Part shown: piece by piece, positions 1-6,634 of the stretch | Position numbering within the stretch: the stretch's first letter is position 1 | Layout of the letters: each line of letters begins with the position of its first letter | DNA from: CAYLSO01 sp964386525 | Lineage (GTDB): Bacteria; Eisenbacteria; RBG-16-71-46; DASYSL01 | Direction: 5' to 3' | Assembly: GCA_964386525.1 (NCBI GenBank) | Contig: CAYLSO010000067.1 | Coordinates: 1-10,049, forward strand | DNA: 10,049 nt | Notes under the pieces: model-generated | Seen by the model: the letters and a program-made list of their open reading frames with translations, nothing else | What the model was told of the DNA's origin: nothing | Databases searched by the model: none | Made by a program: the position numbers and the translations under genes

Positions 1-873
1 GGCCGGGGCCGGCGCCCGGCGCCGGGGCGCCGGCCCTGCTGCCGCCCCGCGCCGCTGGCAGCGCGGGCAGAAGAAGCTCGAGCGCCCGGCCTGGACGATG
101 CGCCGCACGGCCGTCCGGCACCGCCGGCAGGGCTTCCCTTCGCGGCCGTACACCTGGAGCTCGGTGCCGTACTCGCCCGGGCGGTCGTCCAGGTCGCGGA
201 AGTCCGAGAAGGTGGTGCCGCGCATGCGTACCGCCGCGGCGATCGAGGTGCGGATGGCCGCCGCCAGGCGCTCCGCCTCGGCGGCGGTCAACGCCCGCGC
301 CACGCGCCGCGGCGAGATGCCGGCGCGGAACAGCGCCTCGCAGGCGTAGATGTTGCCGAGCCCGGCCAGCTTGCGCTGGTCGATGAGCAGCGACTTGACC
401 GGCGCGCGGCTGCCCCGCAGGCGCTCGCGCAGCCACTCACCGGTCAGATGGAACTCGGTCGGGTCAGGCCCCACGTTGGCCGGCCGGCCCTCGCGCGCCA
501 CCCACTCCAGGAGTCCGAAGCGGCGCGGGTCGCAGAACAACAGGCAGGAGCCGTCCGCGAAGCTCCACACGGCGTGCGTGTGCGGAGGCGGCCGGCGCGG
601 CTCGCGGTCGCGGTGCAGGAAGTAGCCGGTCATGCCCAGGTGGGCCAGCAGCGAGCGGCCGCGCCGCCCGTCGCGCGACTCCCAGTCGAGGTAGAGGAAC
701 TTGGCGATGCGGCGCACGCCGGTGAAGCGGCCGCCGGGGAAGGCGGCGCGGAAGCCGCGCGGCAGGGGCTTGCGCAGGGCCAGCCCCGAGGTCCACACGG
801 CGCGCACCACGCGGCCGGGCACCCGGCGCTGGAGGTGCCGGCGCACGGTCTCGACTTCGGGCAGCTCGGGCAT
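1..873 (-). CDS. mutM: Formamidopyrimidine-DNA glycosylase Fpg/MutM (3' end beyond window)
   Basis: Bifunctional DNA glycosylase/AP lyase that removes oxidised purines such as 8-oxoguanine from DNA in the cytoplasm. The reading frame begins MPELPEVETV, the family signature: Pro2 is the catalytic N-terminal amine after Met removal and Glu3 is the partner acid. Lys58 in the IAKFLYL motif matches the conserved beta-hairpin lysine. HLGMTGYF, the DPRRFG loop and GLGNIYACEALF (helix-two-turn-helix) follow in the usual order. A zinc finger C249-x2-C252-x16-C269-x2-C272 ends in CPRCQ, where most family members stop. Here the frame stays open for at least 18 more Ala/Pro/Arg-rich residues to the window edge, so the stop codon is not seen. 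ATG at 873 is the only sensible start because the catalytic Pro must be residue 2. It is divergent from murQ, with about 180 bases between. Identity is very secure; Nei/EndoVIII is excluded by the MPELPEVE start and the DPRRFG loop. Confidence 0.96.
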   Translation of the reverse strand, partial: MPELPEVETVRRHLQRRVPGRVVRAVWTSGLALRKPLPRGFRAAFPGGRFTGVRRIAKFLYLDWESRDGRRGRSLLAHLGMTGYFLHRDREPRRPPPHTHAVWSFADGSCLLFCDPRRFGLLEWVAREGRPANVGPDPTEFHLTGEWLRERLRGSRAPVKSLLIDQRKLAGLGNIYACEALFRAGISPRRVARALTAAEAERLAAAIRTSIAAAVRMRGTTFSDFRDLDDRPGEYGTELQVYGREGKPCRRCRTAVRRIVQAGRSSFFCPRCQRRGAAAGPAPRRRAPAPA

Positions 874-930
874 GGGGGCACGCTAGCCGAGGGGGCGGCG
901 GCGCATCAAGGTGCCGGGGTGCGGCGGACC

Positions 931-1010
931 CGGCGCGGACGCGGCGGGGACGCGGCGCGGGACGGGGCGCGGGGACGCGGCGCGGGGGGCGCCGCGCGGG
1001 GCGCCGCGCG
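931..1010. repeat. GC-rich short direct repeats between mutM and murQ
   Basis: A 16-bp sequence (GGGGACGCGGCGCGGG) occurs at 946-961 and 971-986, a 25-bp period, with a partial copy near 937. It runs into two back-to-back 12-bp units (GGGGCGCCGCGC) at 986-997 and 998-1009, each holding a GGCGCC palindrome. No gene is supported in 874-1055. The repeats may be slippage products of GC-rich DNA or part of the divergent promoter region. Confidence 0.5.
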
Positions 1011-1019
1011 TCGGCGCGG

Positions 1020-1048
1020 TTGCGGCCTCTCCGCACGCATGGCACACT
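1020..1048 (+). promoter_or_regulatory. Weak candidate murQ promoter (possible leaderless start)
   Basis: A -35-like TTGCGG (1020-1025), a 17-bp spacer, then an extended -10-like TGG-CACACT (1040-1048). The -10 ends 7 bases before the GTG at 1056, so transcription would begin at or next to the start codon. No Shine-Dalgarno sequence precedes that GTG, which fits a leaderless mRNA. Each hexamer matches consensus only partially. Confidence 0.25.
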
Positions 1049-1055
1049 GCGCCGC

Positions 1056-2012
1056 GTGACTTCCGTGCCCCGCCAGCCCGACCGGCGCGTCTTCGACGAG
1101 ATCGCCGGCCTCGCCACCGAGCAGCGCAACCCGCGCACCATGGACCTCGACCGCCTGCCGGTCGAGGAGATCCTGCGGCGCATCCACGCCGAGGACCGCA
1201 CGGTGGCCGGGGTGGTCGGCGGCGAGATCCCGCAGCTGGCGCAGGTCGTGGACCTGGCGGTGGCGGCCATCCGCGCCGGCGGCCGCGTCCTCTACGTCGG
1301 CGCCGGCACCAGCGGGCGGCTCGGCGTGCTCGACGCCGCCGAGTGCCCGCCCACCTTCGGCACGCCGCCCGGCCTCTTCCGCGGCATCATCGCCGGCGGC
1401 TACCGCGCACTGGTGCGCGCCGTCGACGGGGCGGAGGACCGCGAGGAGGAGGGGCGGGAGGCCGTCCGCAAGGCGCGCGTCAGGGCGCGCGACCTGGTGG
1501 TGGGCCTGGCCGCCAGCCGCCGCACGCCGTTCGTCGTCGCCGCGCTGGCTGCGGCCCGCGCGCGCGGGGCGCGCACCGCGCTCGTCTGCTGTACGCCGCG
1601 CTCCGAGGTGAAGATCGAGGTGGACGTGGCCGTCTGCCTGGTGGTCGGTCCCGAAGCCCTCATGGGCTCGACGCGCATGAAGGCGGCGACGGCGCAGAAG
1701 CTGGCGCTCAACATGATCTCGACGGCGGCCATGGTGCGCCTCGGCAAGGTCTACGAGAACATGATGGTGGACCTCATGGCCAGCAGCCGCAAACTCGTCG
1801 AGCGCGGGCGGCGCACGCTCATGACGGTGACCGGCGCCGGCTACGAGGAGGCCTGCGAGGCCCTCGAGCGCGGCGGCGGCAGCGTCAAGACGGCGATCGT
1901 GATGCTGAAGGCGGGCGCCGGCCGCGCGGAGGCCGAAGCGCGCCTCGCGGCGGCCGGCGGCTTCGTGCGCGTCGCGCTCGGGGAGATCCCGGACGTGGAG
2001 GGCGGACGGTGA
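1056..2012 (+). CDS. murQ: N-acetylmuramic acid 6-phosphate etherase MurQ
   Basis: Cleaves the D-lactyl ether of MurNAc-6-phosphate to give GlcNAc-6-phosphate and lactate, a cytoplasmic step of peptidoglycan recycling. From GTG 1056 the protein is 318 aa (E. coli MurQ is about 298). It has TEQRNPRT (21-28), the SIS-domain phosphosugar loop GAGTSGRLGVLDAAECPPTFG (82-102) including the conserved Glu96, a second conserved acid Glu127 in GAEDREEEG, GSTRMKAATAQKLALNM, and the C-terminal GGSVKTAIVM segment. A TTG at 1020 would add 12 non-conserved residues; GTG 1056 or GTG 1065 is preferred, though neither has a clear ribosome-binding site. The usual SGRTP loop reads SRRTP here (Arg155). The stop overlaps the anmK start in GTGA, pointing to one operon with translational coupling. 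Confidence 0.95.
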   Translation: MTSVPRQPDRRVFDEIAGLATEQRNPRTMDLDRLPVEEILRRIHAEDRTVAGVVGGEIPQLAQVVDLAVAAIRAGGRVLYVGAGTSGRLGVLDAAECPPTFGTPPGLFRGIIAGGYRALVRAVDGAEDREEEGREAVRKARVRARDLVVGLAASRRTPFVVAALAAARARGARTALVCCTPRSEVKIEVDVAVCLVVGPEALMGSTRMKAATAQKLALNMISTAAMVRLGKVYENMMVDLMASSRKLVERGRRTLMTVTGAGYEEACEALERGGGSVKTAIVMLKAGAGRAEAEARLAAAGGFVRVALGEIPDVEGGR

Positions 2013-3271
2013 GACGCGGAGGGTCGGCGCGCGGGGGCGGGCTGCCGGCGCGGGGCGGCCAGGGACCGCCGCAGCGGCGCCGGACCGCGGCGGCGCACGC
2101 GCCCTGGCAGCGCCTGGTGGGCGTGATGTCGGGCACCTCGCTCGACGGCGTGGACTGCGTGCTGGCCTCGCTGCGCGGGGCTCCGCCCCGGCTCGACTGG
2201 CGCCTCGACGCGCACCGGGCGGCGCCGTTTCCCGTCGGGCTGCGCCGCCGGCTGCTGGCGGCCGCCGAGGGCGGGCCGATCACGGCCGGCGAGATCGCGC
2301 ACCTGCACTACGCCCTGGGCGAGGTGTACGCGGCGGCCGTGCTCGAGCTGCTCTCCGAGGCCCGCGTGGCGCCGGCGGATCTGGCCGCGGTCGGGCTCTC
2401 GGGTCAGACGGTCTACCATCGCAGCGCCCGTGAGGAGCCCTCCGGCGGGGTGACGCTGCAGCTCGGCGCGGCCGCCGTGGTCGCCGAGCGGGTGCGCGTC
2501 CGCGTCGTCTCCGACTTCCGCGCCGCCGACGTGGCGGCCGGCGGGGAAGGCGCGCCGCTCGTGCCCTACGCGGACTGGCTGCTCTTCGCCAGCCGCGACG
2601 AGGGGCGCGTCGTGCTCAACGTGGGCGGCATCGCCAATCTGACGGCGCTGCCGGCGGGGGCTCGCGCCGCCGACGTGGTGGCCTTCGACACGGGCCCCGG
2701 CAATCTGGTCCTGGACGGGCTGGTGCAGTTCCTGAGCGGGGGGCGCGAGACCCGCGACGACGGCGGCGCCCGGGCGGCCCGCGGCCGCGCTGACGACGGC
2801 CTGGTCGCCGCCGCGCTCGCCGACCCGTTCTTCGCGCTGGCGCCGCCGCGCTCCACGGGGCGCGAGCGCTTCGGGCGCGCCTTCGTGGAGCGCTGGGTCG
2901 CCGACGGGCGCGCGCGCGGCCTCTCCGACGACGACCTCGTGGCCAGCGCGTGTGCGCTCACGGCGCGCAGCGTCGCCGAAGCGGTGCAGCGCTTCGTCGC
3001 GCCGCGCTTGGCATTGCAGGCCGTCTACGTGGCCGGCGGCGGCGCCCACAACCCCGCTCTCCTCGCGGCGCTCGGCAGCCGGCTGGCGCCGCTGCGGGTC
3101 GCGACCTCGGCGGCGCTCGCCGTCCCGCCCGAGTGCCGCGAGGCGCTGGCCTTCGCGGTCCTGGCGCACGAGACGCTGGCGGGCCGGCCGTCCAATCTGC
3201 CGCAGGTGACCGGGGCGGCACGCGCCGCCGTGCTCGGCCAGATCACCGGCGAGCCGCGGGGGGCTGCGTGA
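2009..3271 (+). CDS. anmK: 1,6-anhydro-N-acetylmuramic acid kinase AnmK
   Basis: Opens and phosphorylates 1,6-anhydroMurNAc with ATP to give MurNAc-6-phosphate, the MurQ substrate. Visible motifs in family order: MSGTSLDGVD (40-49, ATP phosphate loop), LSGQTVYH (about 130-137; other members mostly read SHGQT), LNVGGIANLT (about 200-210), AFDTGPGN with the expected catalytic Asp227, STGRERFG (from 282), and AGGGAHN (from 342). GTG 2009 overlaps the murQ stop (GTGA) and gives 420 aa. E. coli AnmK is about 369 aa, so this start leaves an extra N-terminal tail of about 35 residues rich in Arg and Gly. The alternative is GTG 2117, next to the first motif, giving 384 aa without the tail. The first conserved residues come right after 2117, so the kinase domain is intact either way. 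Function is secure, start is not. Confidence 0.94.
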   Translation: MRRGGSARGGGLPARGGQGPPQRRRTAAAHAPWQRLVGVMSGTSLDGVDCVLASLRGAPPRLDWRLDAHRAAPFPVGLRRRLLAAAEGGPITAGEIAHLHYALGEVYAAAVLELLSEARVAPADLAAVGLSGQTVYHRSAREEPSGGVTLQLGAAAVVAERVRVRVVSDFRAADVAAGGEGAPLVPYADWLLFASRDEGRVVLNVGGIANLTALPAGARAADVVAFDTGPGNLVLDGLVQFLSGGRETRDDGGARAARGRADDGLVAAALADPFFALAPPRSTGRERFGRAFVERWVADGRARGLSDDDLVASACALTARSVAEAVQRFVAPRLALQAVYVAGGGAHNPALLAALGSRLAPLRVATSAALAVPPECREALAFAVLAHETLAGRPSNLPQVTGAARAAVLGQITGEPRGAA

Positions 3272-4695
3272 AGCGCACCCCCGGCTGGGAGCGAGGGCCC
3301 GGCAGGAAATTCGTGCCCGGTGTCCTCCTCGCCGCCTTCGTTGCCGCCGCGCTCGCGGTGGCCGGCTGCGCGCGCGTCCCGCCGCCGCGGCCCGAGCCCG
3401 GGCCGCCGGCGGGCGAGCCGGCGCCGGGCGGCCAGCCCGCTCCCGGCGCCGCTCCCTACTCGGAGCTGCCGCCGGCCGCGCCCGGCCAGCCGCGCACCGG
3501 CTGGTTGGACGTGGGCGTGGTGGTGAGCGCCGACACGGCGCGGCTCGAGTCCACCGGGAAAGCGCAGGTGAGCGGCGTCGTGGAGGTGGCGCAGCTGGCC
3601 GCCGGCCAGGCGCTGCTGGCCCGCGCCAGCGCCGGGCGCCTGCTCGTGCAGCCGCTGCCGGCCGCCCGCGAGCTGGCGGTCTACGAGGCGGCGGACACCG
3701 TCTTCGTCCGCGCGCTGGGCGCCGGCGCGCTGGTGCAGGTCAACGGCAAACGCTACCGCGGCGTGCTCAAGCTCTTCCGCTCGCCCGACGGGCGCGTCAC
3801 CGTGGTGAACCGCGTCGGGCTCGAGGACTACCTGCGCGGCGTGCTGCCGCACGAGATCGGCAGGCTCACCGATGCCACCCTCGAGGCCGGCAAGGCGCAG
3901 GCGGTGGCGGCGCGCACCTACGCGCTGGCCTACGTCGGCCGCCGCTCCGACCTGGGGTTCGACGTCTACGCCACCGTCGAGGACCAGCTCTACGGCGGCG
4001 CCGGCGACGAGAGTCCGCTCACCGACCGCTGCGTGCGCGAGACCGCCGCTCTGGTGGCCGCCTACCAGGGCCGCCTCATCCGCGCCAACTACTTCTCCAC
4101 CTGCGGCGGGGTCACCGCCAACGTCGAGGACGTGTGGCCGGAGCCGCCGCTGCCCTGGCTGCGCTCGCGCCCCGACAGCGGTCGGGAAGGGGAGGAGCCC
4201 TACTGCTCCAAGTCGCCCCAGTACCGCTGGACCGAGATCTGGGGCGCGCGGGAGTTCCTCGACATCGTGAACCGCACCTATCCCGCGCTGGTGGCGCCGC
4301 TGCCGCTCGGCGGGGCCACCCGTCTCGACGACGTGCGCGTGCTGTCGCGCTCGGCCTCGGGTCGTGTCGCCGAAGTCGAGATCGACACCGACGTGGGTCC
4401 GCTGATCCTCAAGGGCGACTCGACGCGGCGCGCGCTGCTGCGGCCGGCGCGCTCCACCGGGGCGGGCGGACCGGGCACCATCCTGCGCTCGTCGCTGTTC
4501 AAGATCGCCCTGGTGCGCGACGGCGCCGGGGAGCCGGTCGCCGTGGTCGCCACCGGAGCCGGCTTCGGCCACGGGGTGGGCATGTGCCAGTGGGGGGCGC
4601 TCGAGATGGCCCGCCGCGGCCGCGGCTTCCGCGAGATCCTCGAGCACTACTTCACCGGCATCCGGGTGATCCCGACTGCGGACCTCGCGGGCTGA
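3268..4695 (+). CDS. SpoIID/LytB-domain lipoprotein, probable lytic transglycosylase
   Basis: A 475-aa exported lipoprotein. GTG 3268 overlaps the anmK stop (GTGA) and follows a G-rich stretch. The N-terminus is basic (KR..R...RK), then a hydrophobic stretch ends in lipobox AVAGC with Cys34 as the expected lipidation site, and a Pro/Gly-rich linker runs to about residue 75. The SpoIID domain includes NRVGLEDYLRGVLPHEIG, with Glu196 at the catalytic position known from SpoIID, QAVAARTYAL, YFSTCGGVTANVEDVW, and the C-terminal GFGHGVGMCQWGA signature (His435). SpoIID proteins are lytic transglycosylases acting on denuded glycan strands and leave 1,6-anhydroMurNAc ends. Lying directly after anmK and murQ, this one plausibly generates the sugar those enzymes salvage. 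Four cysteines sit in the catalytic region (255, 279, 313, 440). It is not taken as sporulation evidence, since the domain is widespread in non-sporeformers. Confidence 0.92.
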   Translation: MKRTPGWERGPGRKFVPGVLLAAFVAAALAVAGCARVPPPRPEPGPPAGEPAPGGQPAPGAAPYSELPPAAPGQPRTGWLDVGVVVSADTARLESTGKAQVSGVVEVAQLAAGQALLARASAGRLLVQPLPAARELAVYEAADTVFVRALGAGALVQVNGKRYRGVLKLFRSPDGRVTVVNRVGLEDYLRGVLPHEIGRLTDATLEAGKAQAVAARTYALAYVGRRSDLGFDVYATVEDQLYGGAGDESPLTDRCVRETAALVAAYQGRLIRANYFSTCGGVTANVEDVWPEPPLPWLRSRPDSGREGEEPYCSKSPQYRWTEIWGAREFLDIVNRTYPALVAPLPLGGATRLDDVRVLSRSASGRVAEVEIDTDVGPLILKGDSTRRALLRPARSTGAGGPGTILRSSLFKIALVRDGAGEPVAVVATGAGFGHGVGMCQWGALEMARRGRGFREILEHYFTGIRVIPTADLAG

Positions 4696-4740
4696 GTCCG
4701 GCCTGGCCCGCCGCCTCGGGGCCCGCGCGTCCGGCCCCGG

Positions 4741-4770
4741 TTGACACTGCCGCGCGCCGCTTGCTACCTT
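4741..4770 (+). promoter_or_regulatory. Promoter of tRNA-Asp
   Basis: Perfect -35 TTGACA (4741-4746), an 18-bp spacer, and an extended -10 TGC-TACCTT (4762-4770). Predicted transcription start is near 4777, about 37 bases before the mature tRNA. It lies in the only gap between the SpoIID gene and the tRNA. Confidence 0.65.
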
Positions 4771-4813
4771 GCCCTCCGCTGATCTTGCCGATCCTCAAAT
4801 CGCCAACCGACGC

Positions 4814-4891
4814 GGGGTTGTAGTTCAGTTTGGTTAGAACGCCTGCCTGTCACGCAGGAGGTCGCGGGTTCGAGTCCCGTCAACCCCGCCA
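4814..4891 (+). tRNA. tRNA-Asp (anticodon GTC), CCA encoded
   Basis: Full cloverleaf: acceptor GGGGTTG/CAACCCC (4814-4820 with 4881-4887), D stem GTTC/GAAC, anticodon stem CCTGC/GCAGG around loop CTGTCAC (anticodon GTC), five-base variable loop AGGTC, T stem GCGGG/CCCGT around TTCGAGT, discriminator G73 at 4888 (an Asp identity element), and CCA encoded at 4889-4891. The base before the acceptor stem (C, 4813) could pair with G73, and G4812 with C74, which lengthens the precursor helix. Confidence 0.97.
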
Positions 4892-4945
4892 TTTCTCTTC
4901 GCATCTCCCGCAGTCCCCGCCGCGGCCGGCGCCGAGGGAGCCGGA

Positions 4946-6199
4946 GTGATCGAGACCGCCCTTCTCCTTGCGGCCCTCACCCGCCTGCGGGCGCTGCGCC
5001 CGCACCGGTTCACGCACCGGTTCTTCGATGTCATCGCCGCGGCCGGCGAGCGCCGCTGCGGCCGGCGGCTGTGGCCGTGGGTGGCCGGCCTCGGGCTGCT
5101 GCTGCTCGCCGGTCTCTACGCCTGCCCGGCGACCCGCCCGGCCGCCCTCGGCAAGTTCTACGTGCTCCTCGCCAGCCACCCCTTCGCGGTGGACAGGAAC
5201 GTCGTCGGTTTCCGCATCCTGACGCCGCTGATCAGCTGGGCGGTGGGGTTGCGCGGCGACCTGCTCATCGTCACCAACCTGGTCTTCGCCGCGCTGCTGC
5301 TCGGCATGGCCTACCGCTGGTTCGCGGCCCGCTGCGCTCGCCCCGGCGATGCCCTCCTCGCCACCCTCGCGCTCACCTATTCGCTGGTCACCCTGACCAC
5401 GGTCTACTACGGCGGCTACACCGACTCGCTCACCTACGTGCTGCTCTTCGCCATGTGGTGGTGGCGCCGCCGCCGCGCGCTCTTCCACCTGTTCTTCCTG
5501 CTGGGGTTGCTGAACCGCGAGTCGGTGGCCTTCCTCGTGCCGTGGTTCGCCTACCTCACGCTGCGCGAGGTGAAGCCCTGGTGGCGCGCCGCGCTCGACC
5601 TGGCGCTCGGCTTCGGCGCCGCCTTCGGGCTCTACTTCCTGTTCCGCGCGTGGATCTCGCAAGGGCAGCAGATCAAGTACACCGCCGGCTACTATCTCAA
5701 CCCGCTGGCCGCCGACCCGCTCTACTGGATCCGCAAGTCGCTCTCGTTCTGGTGGCTCGGGTGGTTCAGCGTCTTCAAGCTGCTGTGGGTCTTCCCGGTG
5801 GCGGCGGGGGTCGCGGCGTGGCGCGCGGGGGAGCGGCAGCTCGTCTACTCGATGCTCCTCCTGACGGCCTGCTCGTTCGCCCAGATGGCGATCGCCTTCG
5901 ACAGCTCGCGCATGCTGACCATGGGCTTCCTGGTGATGGTGCTGGCGCTGGAGTACCTGCTGCGGCCGGCGGCGGGTGACGCGCCGGCGGAGGGAGCCGC
6001 CGGGCCCGACCGCGGCGAGCCGGGCGGCGCCGCCGACGCCCCCGGCCCCGTCGCTGAATCCGGCGTGCGCCGCTGGGCCCACTGGGTGCTGCTCGCCAAC
6101 CTCTTCGTCCCGCAGCTGTTCACCGCGGGGGTCATCGTCGAGCAGATGTACTCGCCGCTCGCCCGGCTGCTGCTCGGGCTGGCCGGCGCGAAGATGTAG
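4946..6199 (+). CDS. Multi-pass membrane protein of unrecognised family (possibly GT-C-like)
   Basis: A 417-aa integral membrane protein. GTG 4946 has a good ribosome-binding site, GAGGGAG at 4934-4940, five bases upstream. Hydrophobic segments fall roughly at 43-60, 91-101, 105-125, 135-153, 160-173, 178-189, 193-207, 215-234, 266-290, 298-317, 324-338 and 377-398, suggesting about ten or more membrane passes. Polar motifs between them include ASHPFAVDRNVVGFRILTP (76-94), YYGGYTDSLTY (154-164) and NRES (190-193) at the start of a helix. Charged or polar motifs at membrane borders and a Trp/Tyr-rich central part (about 250-283) resemble GT-C-fold glycosyltransferases or polysaccharide membrane proteins, but no diagnostic motif is recognised. 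Residues 341-373 form a Pro/Gly/Ala-rich polar loop before the last helix. Whether it shares the tRNA promoter or has its own is unclear, as no promoter is visible in the 54-base gap. The coding call is firm; the function is unknown. Confidence 0.85.
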   Translation: MIETALLLAALTRLRALRPHRFTHRFFDVIAAAGERRCGRRLWPWVAGLGLLLLAGLYACPATRPAALGKFYVLLASHPFAVDRNVVGFRILTPLISWAVGLRGDLLIVTNLVFAALLLGMAYRWFAARCARPGDALLATLALTYSLVTLTTVYYGGYTDSLTYVLLFAMWWWRRRRALFHLFFLLGLLNRESVAFLVPWFAYLTLREVKPWWRAALDLALGFGAAFGLYFLFRAWISQGQQIKYTAGYYLNPLAADPLYWIRKSLSFWWLGWFSVFKLLWVFPVAAGVAAWRAGERQLVYSMLLLTACSFAQMAIAFDSSRMLTMGFLVMVLALEYLLRPAAGDAPAEGAAGPDRGEPGGAADAPGPVAESGVRRWAHWVLLANLFVPQLFTAGVIVEQMYSPLARLLLGLAGAKM

Positions 6200-6440
6200 G
6201 GCGGCGCCAGGCTCCGCTCGAGAACGCCGCTGCCGGTCCGCACCCCGCTTTGCGCCGGGCGGGCGTCGGGCAGGGCCCGCCGGAGACATCTCCGCGAACC
6301 TCCCGGCGCGGCCTGCCATCCAAGGCTCGGCGGGGCCCGGATCAGGCCGCGGGGGAGGGCGGGTCGGCCGCCGCCCCCGGCCGCCGAAAGCGCTCCCGGG
6401 GAACGGTTTGCGGCCGTCGGTGGCGGCGCAGCAATTTGGG
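6200..6440. other. Gene-poor GC-rich stretch between membrane protein and acidic-protein promoter
   Basis: No frame here has a credible start, ribosome-binding site or recognisable protein. A possible hairpin GCGGCG/CGCCGC (6201-6206 with 6225-6230) follows the membrane-protein stop but lacks a T tract, so it is not called a terminator. A CGGCCGCCG direct repeat occurs around 6365-6386. The stretch probably holds upstream regulatory sequence for the promoter at 6441. Confidence 0.4.
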
Positions 6441-6468
6441 TTGACCCCCCGGGGGTGGTTTGTATACT
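6441..6468 (+). promoter_or_regulatory. Strong sigma70-type promoter for the acidic-protein/polyamine genes
   Basis: -35 TTGACC (6441-6446, 5 of 6), 16-bp spacer, -10 TATACT (6463-6468, 5 of 6). AT-rich hexamers stand out sharply in DNA this GC-rich. Predicted start is near 6475. The promoter faces the acidic-protein gene and, with no terminator seen, probably the speD-like and speB-like genes. Confidence 0.65.
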
Positions 6469-6503
6469 GCGCGTTGCTCTCGCCAGGAGGGTGAGCGCAG
6501 TAT
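6464..6503. promoter_or_regulatory. Perfect 9-bp inverted repeat over the promoter (candidate operator)
   Basis: ATACTGCGC at 6464-6472 and its exact reverse complement GCGCAGTAT at 6495-6503, separated by 22 bases. The left arm overlaps the -10 hexamer and the right arm lies just inside the transcript, so with a start near 6475 it works as a DNA site, not a complete RNA hairpin. Arm centres are 31 bp apart, about three helical turns, as expected for a dimeric repressor on one face of DNA. Confidence 0.45.
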
Positions 6504-6634
6504 GCGATCGGACGCCGACTCTCCGATGCCGCGTGCGGGAGCCGGAGAACCGATAGGGCACGCACCGTCGCAGTCTAGGCCTGCCGCGTGGAGCTTTGCA
6601 GGAGCCGTGCGCGGCGACACTCTTAGGGTGAACT
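6475..6634 (+). promoter_or_regulatory. Structured 5' leader of the acidic-protein gene
   Basis: About 160 transcribed bases lie between the predicted start and the ATG at 6635. Three consecutive perfect stems can be drawn: ATCGGA/TCCGAT (6507-6512 with 6522-6527, 9-base loop), GCGTGC/GCACGC (6531-6536 with 6558-6563) and GCCGCG/CGCGGC (6583-6588 with 6610-6615, extendable by G-U pairs). No known riboswitch consensus was recognised. In DNA this GC-rich, short stems arise readily by chance. Confidence 0.3.

Noticed and set aside
1040..1055. Sigma54-type promoter at TGGCAC before murQ
   Set aside because: The required GC dinucleotide at the -12 position is absent at the correct spacing.
911..2008. 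Upstream extension of the anmK frame through murQ
   Set aside because: The extension is an out-of-frame reading of murQ; homology to AnmK begins only after 2117.
3025..4647. A 540-codon minus-strand open frame opposite the SpoIID gene
   Set aside because: Same antisense artefact of GC-rich coding DNA; it spans the anmK-SpoIID junction and shows no recognisable domain.
4814..4891. tRNA-Asp as an integration site for a genomic island
   Set aside because: No integrase, no repeated tRNA 3' end and no change in base composition on either side.
6201..6230. Intrinsic terminator after the membrane-protein gene
   Set aside because: The 6-bp stem has an 18-base loop and no following T run.
4880..6565. 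A 561-codon minus-strand open frame covering the membrane-protein gene
   Set aside because: It crosses the tRNA end and the promoter region and consists of Glu/Arg/Gln-rich shadow sequence.
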